From: Dolosigranulum pigrum ATCC 51524
GTDB lineage: Bacteria > Bacillota > Bacilli > Lactobacillales > Carnobacteriaceae_A
Direction: 5' to 3'
Assembly (NCBI RefSeq): GCF_000245815.1
Contig: NZ_JH601103.1
Span: forward strand, 742,313 to 806,312
Length of the DNA stretch: 64,000 bases
Made by a program: the position numbers and the translations under genes. The notes under the pieces were generated by a model. It made no database searches and had not been told where the DNA came from. It was given only the letters and a program-made list of their open reading frames with translations. This document shows positions 61,932 through 64,000 of this stretch, one piece after another (the first letter of the stretch is position 1; each line of letters starts with the position of its first letter).

Positions 61932-61934
61932 TTT

Positions 61935-63656
61935 ATGACGAAGACATTAACTGGTATAGCTGCAAGCGATGGGTTCGCGCACGCACCAGCGTATAAATTA
62001 GTCGAACCTGACTTGACAGTTTCTAAAGAAAAAATTGACGATACGGATGCTGAAATTGAAAGCTTAAAAGATGCCTTCAGCAAGTCAAAAGAAGAACTTC
62101 AAGCAATTCGTAAGAAAGCAGAAGAAAGCTTAGGCGAAGAAGAAGCACAAGTTTTTGATGCGCATATTATGGTCTTAGATGATCCAGATTTATTCGATCA
62201 GACAAAGAGCGTTATTGAAGAAAATCAAATGAATGCTGAAGCTGCCTTCGAACAAGTGACCGATAATTTTATCCAAATGTTCGAAGCGATGGAAGATAAT
62301 CCATATATGCAAGAGAGAGCAGCGGATATTAAAGATGTTCGTAAACGGGTTATTGCTCACTTGCTAAATGTCACTTTACCAAATCCGTCTACAATTGACA
62401 AAGAAGTTATTGTCATTGCTGAAGACTTAACACCAAGTGATACAGCTCAGTTGAACAAAGATTACGTAAAAGCCTTTGTAACTGACATTGGTGGCCGTAC
62501 ATCTCACTCAGCAATTATGGCGCGATCATTGGAGATCCCAGCTATTGTTGGAGCTGGTGTTGTGACGGAAGAAATTCAAGACGGCACTGATCTACTTGTC
62601 GATGGAACGACGGGAGAAGTTATTGTTGATCCGACTGACGAGCAAGTAGCTACTTTTGAAAAAGCAGCTGCCGAGTTTGAAGAGCTAAAAGCGCAGTGGG
62701 AAACGTTGAAAGACGAAGAAACTCGTACAAAAGACGGCAAACATGTTGAGTTAGCAGCAAACATCGGAACACCTAAAGATGTCCCAGGCGTCATCGAAAA
62801 TGGTGGGGAAGGTGTTGGCTTGTACCGAACAGAATTCTTATACATGGATTCCAACGAGTTGCCAACAGAAGATGAGCAATACGAAGCGTACAAGAAAGTT
62901 CTAGAAGCAATGGATGGAAAACCTGTTGTGGTCCGTACAATGGATATTGGTGGGGACAAGGAATTACCTTACCTTGACTTACCGGATGAAATGAATCCGT
63001 TCTTAGGCTACCGAGCGATTCGAATCAGCCTAGAAGAGGACGAGATTTTCCGTACCCAACTTCGTGCATTACTACGCGCATCTACTCACGGAAAATTACG
63101 CATTATGTTCCCGATGATTGCAACCATTCAAGAGTTGCGTGATGCAAAAGCTATTTTGGAAGAAGAACGTCAGAAGCTTGTCGACCAAGATGTTGATGTA
63201 GCGGATGATTTCCAAGTAGGTATTATGATTGAAATTCCAGCGGCAGCCATAATTGCTGATCAACTAGCGAAGGAAGTTGACTTCTTCAGTATTGGAACAA
63301 ATGATTTAATGCAATACACGATGGCAGCTGACCGTATGAACGAACGCGTATCATACTTATACCAACCTTATAACCCTTCATTGTTGCGTTTAATTGATTT
63401 TGTTATTAAAGCAGCACATAAAGAAGGTAAATGGGCTGGTATGTGTGGAGAAGTTGCTGGCGATCAACGTGCTGTACCACTATTGCTTGGTATGGGCTTA
63501 GATGAGTTCTCTATGAGTGCAACCAGTATCTTGAAGACTCGATCACTTCTTTCTAAGTTAGACTCTAAAGAAATGGAAGCTCTAGCTGAGAAAGCATTGA
63601 ATGATTGTGGCACACAAGATGATGTGATTGCGCTCTTAGATGAGTACAACCTTTAA
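61935..63656 (+). CDS. ptsI: PTS enzyme I
   Basis: Phosphoenolpyruvate-protein phosphotransferase of 573 residues, the first step of sugar uptake through the PTS. The phospho-histidine is in GGRTSHSAIMARSLEIPAIVG (near 190). The C-terminal PEP-binding barrel shows GVGLYRTEFLYMD, RTMDIGGDKELPYL, MFPMIAT and the catalytic Cys in WAGMCGEVAGD. The usual operon of ptsH-ptsI. Confidence 0.97.
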   Translation: MTKTLTGIAASDGFAHAPAYKLVEPDLTVSKEKIDDTDAEIESLKDAFSKSKEELQAIRKKAEESLGEEEAQVFDAHIMVLDDPDLFDQTKSVIEENQMNAEAAFEQVTDNFIQMFEAMEDNPYMQERAADIKDVRKRVIAHLLNVTLPNPSTIDKEVIVIAEDLTPSDTAQLNKDYVKAFVTDIGGRTSHSAIMARSLEIPAIVGAGVVTEEIQDGTDLLVDGTTGEVIVDPTDEQVATFEKAAAEFEELKAQWETLKDEETRTKDGKHVELAANIGTPKDVPGVIENGGEGVGLYRTEFLYMDSNELPTEDEQYEAYKKVLEAMDGKPVVVRTMDIGGDKELPYLDLPDEMNPFLGYRAIRISLEEDEIFRTQLRALLRASTHGKLRIMFPMIATIQELRDAKAILEEERQKLVDQDVDVADDFQVGIMIEIPAAAIIADQLAKEVDFFSIGTNDLMQYTMAADRMNERVSYLYQPYNPSLLRLIDFVIKAAHKEGKWAGMCGEVAGDQRAVPLLLGMGLDEFSMSATSILKTRSLLSKLDSKEMEALAEKALNDCGTQDDVIALLDEYNL

Positions 63657-63672
63657 TTAAGATAGATTAAAA

Positions 63673-63708
63673 TAAGAGAGGGTCAGGTCATTACCTGGCT
63701 CTTTTTTG
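63673..63708 (+). terminator. Terminator of the ptsHI operon
   Basis: AGAGAGGGTCAGGT pairs with ACCTGGCTCT(T) across a CATT loop, and six T residues follow. Confidence 0.85.
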
Positions 63709-63823
63709 TGCAAATATTGTATCTTAAAAGGAAATTTTAGATTTAGGAATGATATTTATCCATTTATTTGTTACAATGGATAATGAAACGATGAAAGATG
63801 TTTTTTAAAAAAGGAGAATGAAT

Positions 63824-64000
63824 ATGAAAAAGTCTAAATTAGTACCTATTGTTAACCGCTTAGAAGCGATGATTCAAGATGAAACAGGAGAACGTCAAGT
63901 TAGACGGTTTGAAGTTAATGAACGCGAGCGTTGTTTAGTGACATATGATAATGCCCGGGATATGTTTGAGTTGGAAGATCGTACGAATGGTCAAGTGTAT
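63824..64000 (+). CDS. 5' part of a YkuJ-like protein (DUF1797), runs off the window
   Basis: The first 59 residues are visible (MKKSKLVPIVNRLEAMIQDE, then RRFEVNERERCLVTYDNARD and MFELEDRTNGQVY). The pattern 'R-FEVN-E--C-V-Y----FEL' is that of YkuJ, a small cytoplasmic protein of unknown function in Bacillales/Lactobacillales of about 80 residues. AAGGAG precedes ATG 63824. The family is short, so only some twenty residues should be missing. Confidence 0.7.
   Translation, partial: MKKSKLVPIVNRLEAMIQDETGERQVRRFEVNERERCLVTYDNARDMFELEDRTNGQVY

Overview
The window looks like chromosomal DNA of a low-GC Gram-positive coccus or rod of the order Lactobacillales, most like the Aerococcaceae/Carnobacteriaceae side of the order. 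The evidence is gene content (EzrA, RNase J1, LiaFSR, YlaN, YlbG, ClpE with CtsR boxes, PTS HPr/EI), strong AGGAGG ribosome binding sites, sigma-A promoters, T-box and TPP riboswitches, and LPxTA-type cell-wall anchors. Genus cannot be fixed from the sequence alone.

Layout. 1-16100 is mostly core genome: the end of a wall-anchored surface protein, a free methionine-R-sulfoxide reductase, ezrA, a cysteine desulfurase paired with thiI, T-box-controlled valS with a HAD phosphatase, TPP-riboswitch-controlled thiW, the liaFSR envelope-stress operon, rnjA (opposite strand), and thiD behind a second probable TPP riboswitch. 16115-22690 is an antimicrobial-resistance segment. It holds a scrambled stretch with a bacteriocin-like fragment, a small immunity-like membrane protein and a 93-bp copy of ABC-F DNA. 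An ABC-F gene behind a leader-peptide attenuator follows, then a LanFEG-type lantibiotic-immunity transporter with its own two-component system. 22709-26212 carries a second LPxTA surface protein and the pseudouridine catabolism pair psuK-psuG.

26465-36800 is accessory and worn: a regulator fragment, a truncated IS30 transposase, a nhaC remnant, a solo IS3-type end, an AT-rich operon (DeoR regulator, Gat-type PTS, RhaD aldolase), a frameshifted IS3-family element that adjoins a truncated lacC, and an intracellular GH95 alpha-L-fucosidase-like enzyme. 36872-42152 is a divergent lacR-lacA-lacB / gatABC-lacD cluster for uptake of a galactose-type sugar and the tagatose-6-phosphate pathway; lacC, the middle kinase, survives here only as the truncated fragment. 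42227-47630 holds amino-acid transport and metabolism (brnQ, an aminotransferase, tcyP) and ribokinase. 47697-64000 returns to core genome: def, the pyruvate dehydrogenase operon pdhABCD, an inositol monophosphatase-family gene, bipA, ylaN, ylbG, rsmD-coaD, clpE, ptsHI and the start of a ykuJ-like gene.

Functionally, carbohydrate entry (two Gat-type PTS fed by ptsHI) leads through ketose-phosphate aldolases to triose phosphates and on to acetyl-CoA through PDH. Envelope stress is covered by liaFSR and the LanFEG-RK module. The most interesting regulatory item is the ABC-F leader attenuator at about 16640-16765. I saw no CRISPR array, rRNA or tRNA gene, and no clearly unknown multi-gene system.
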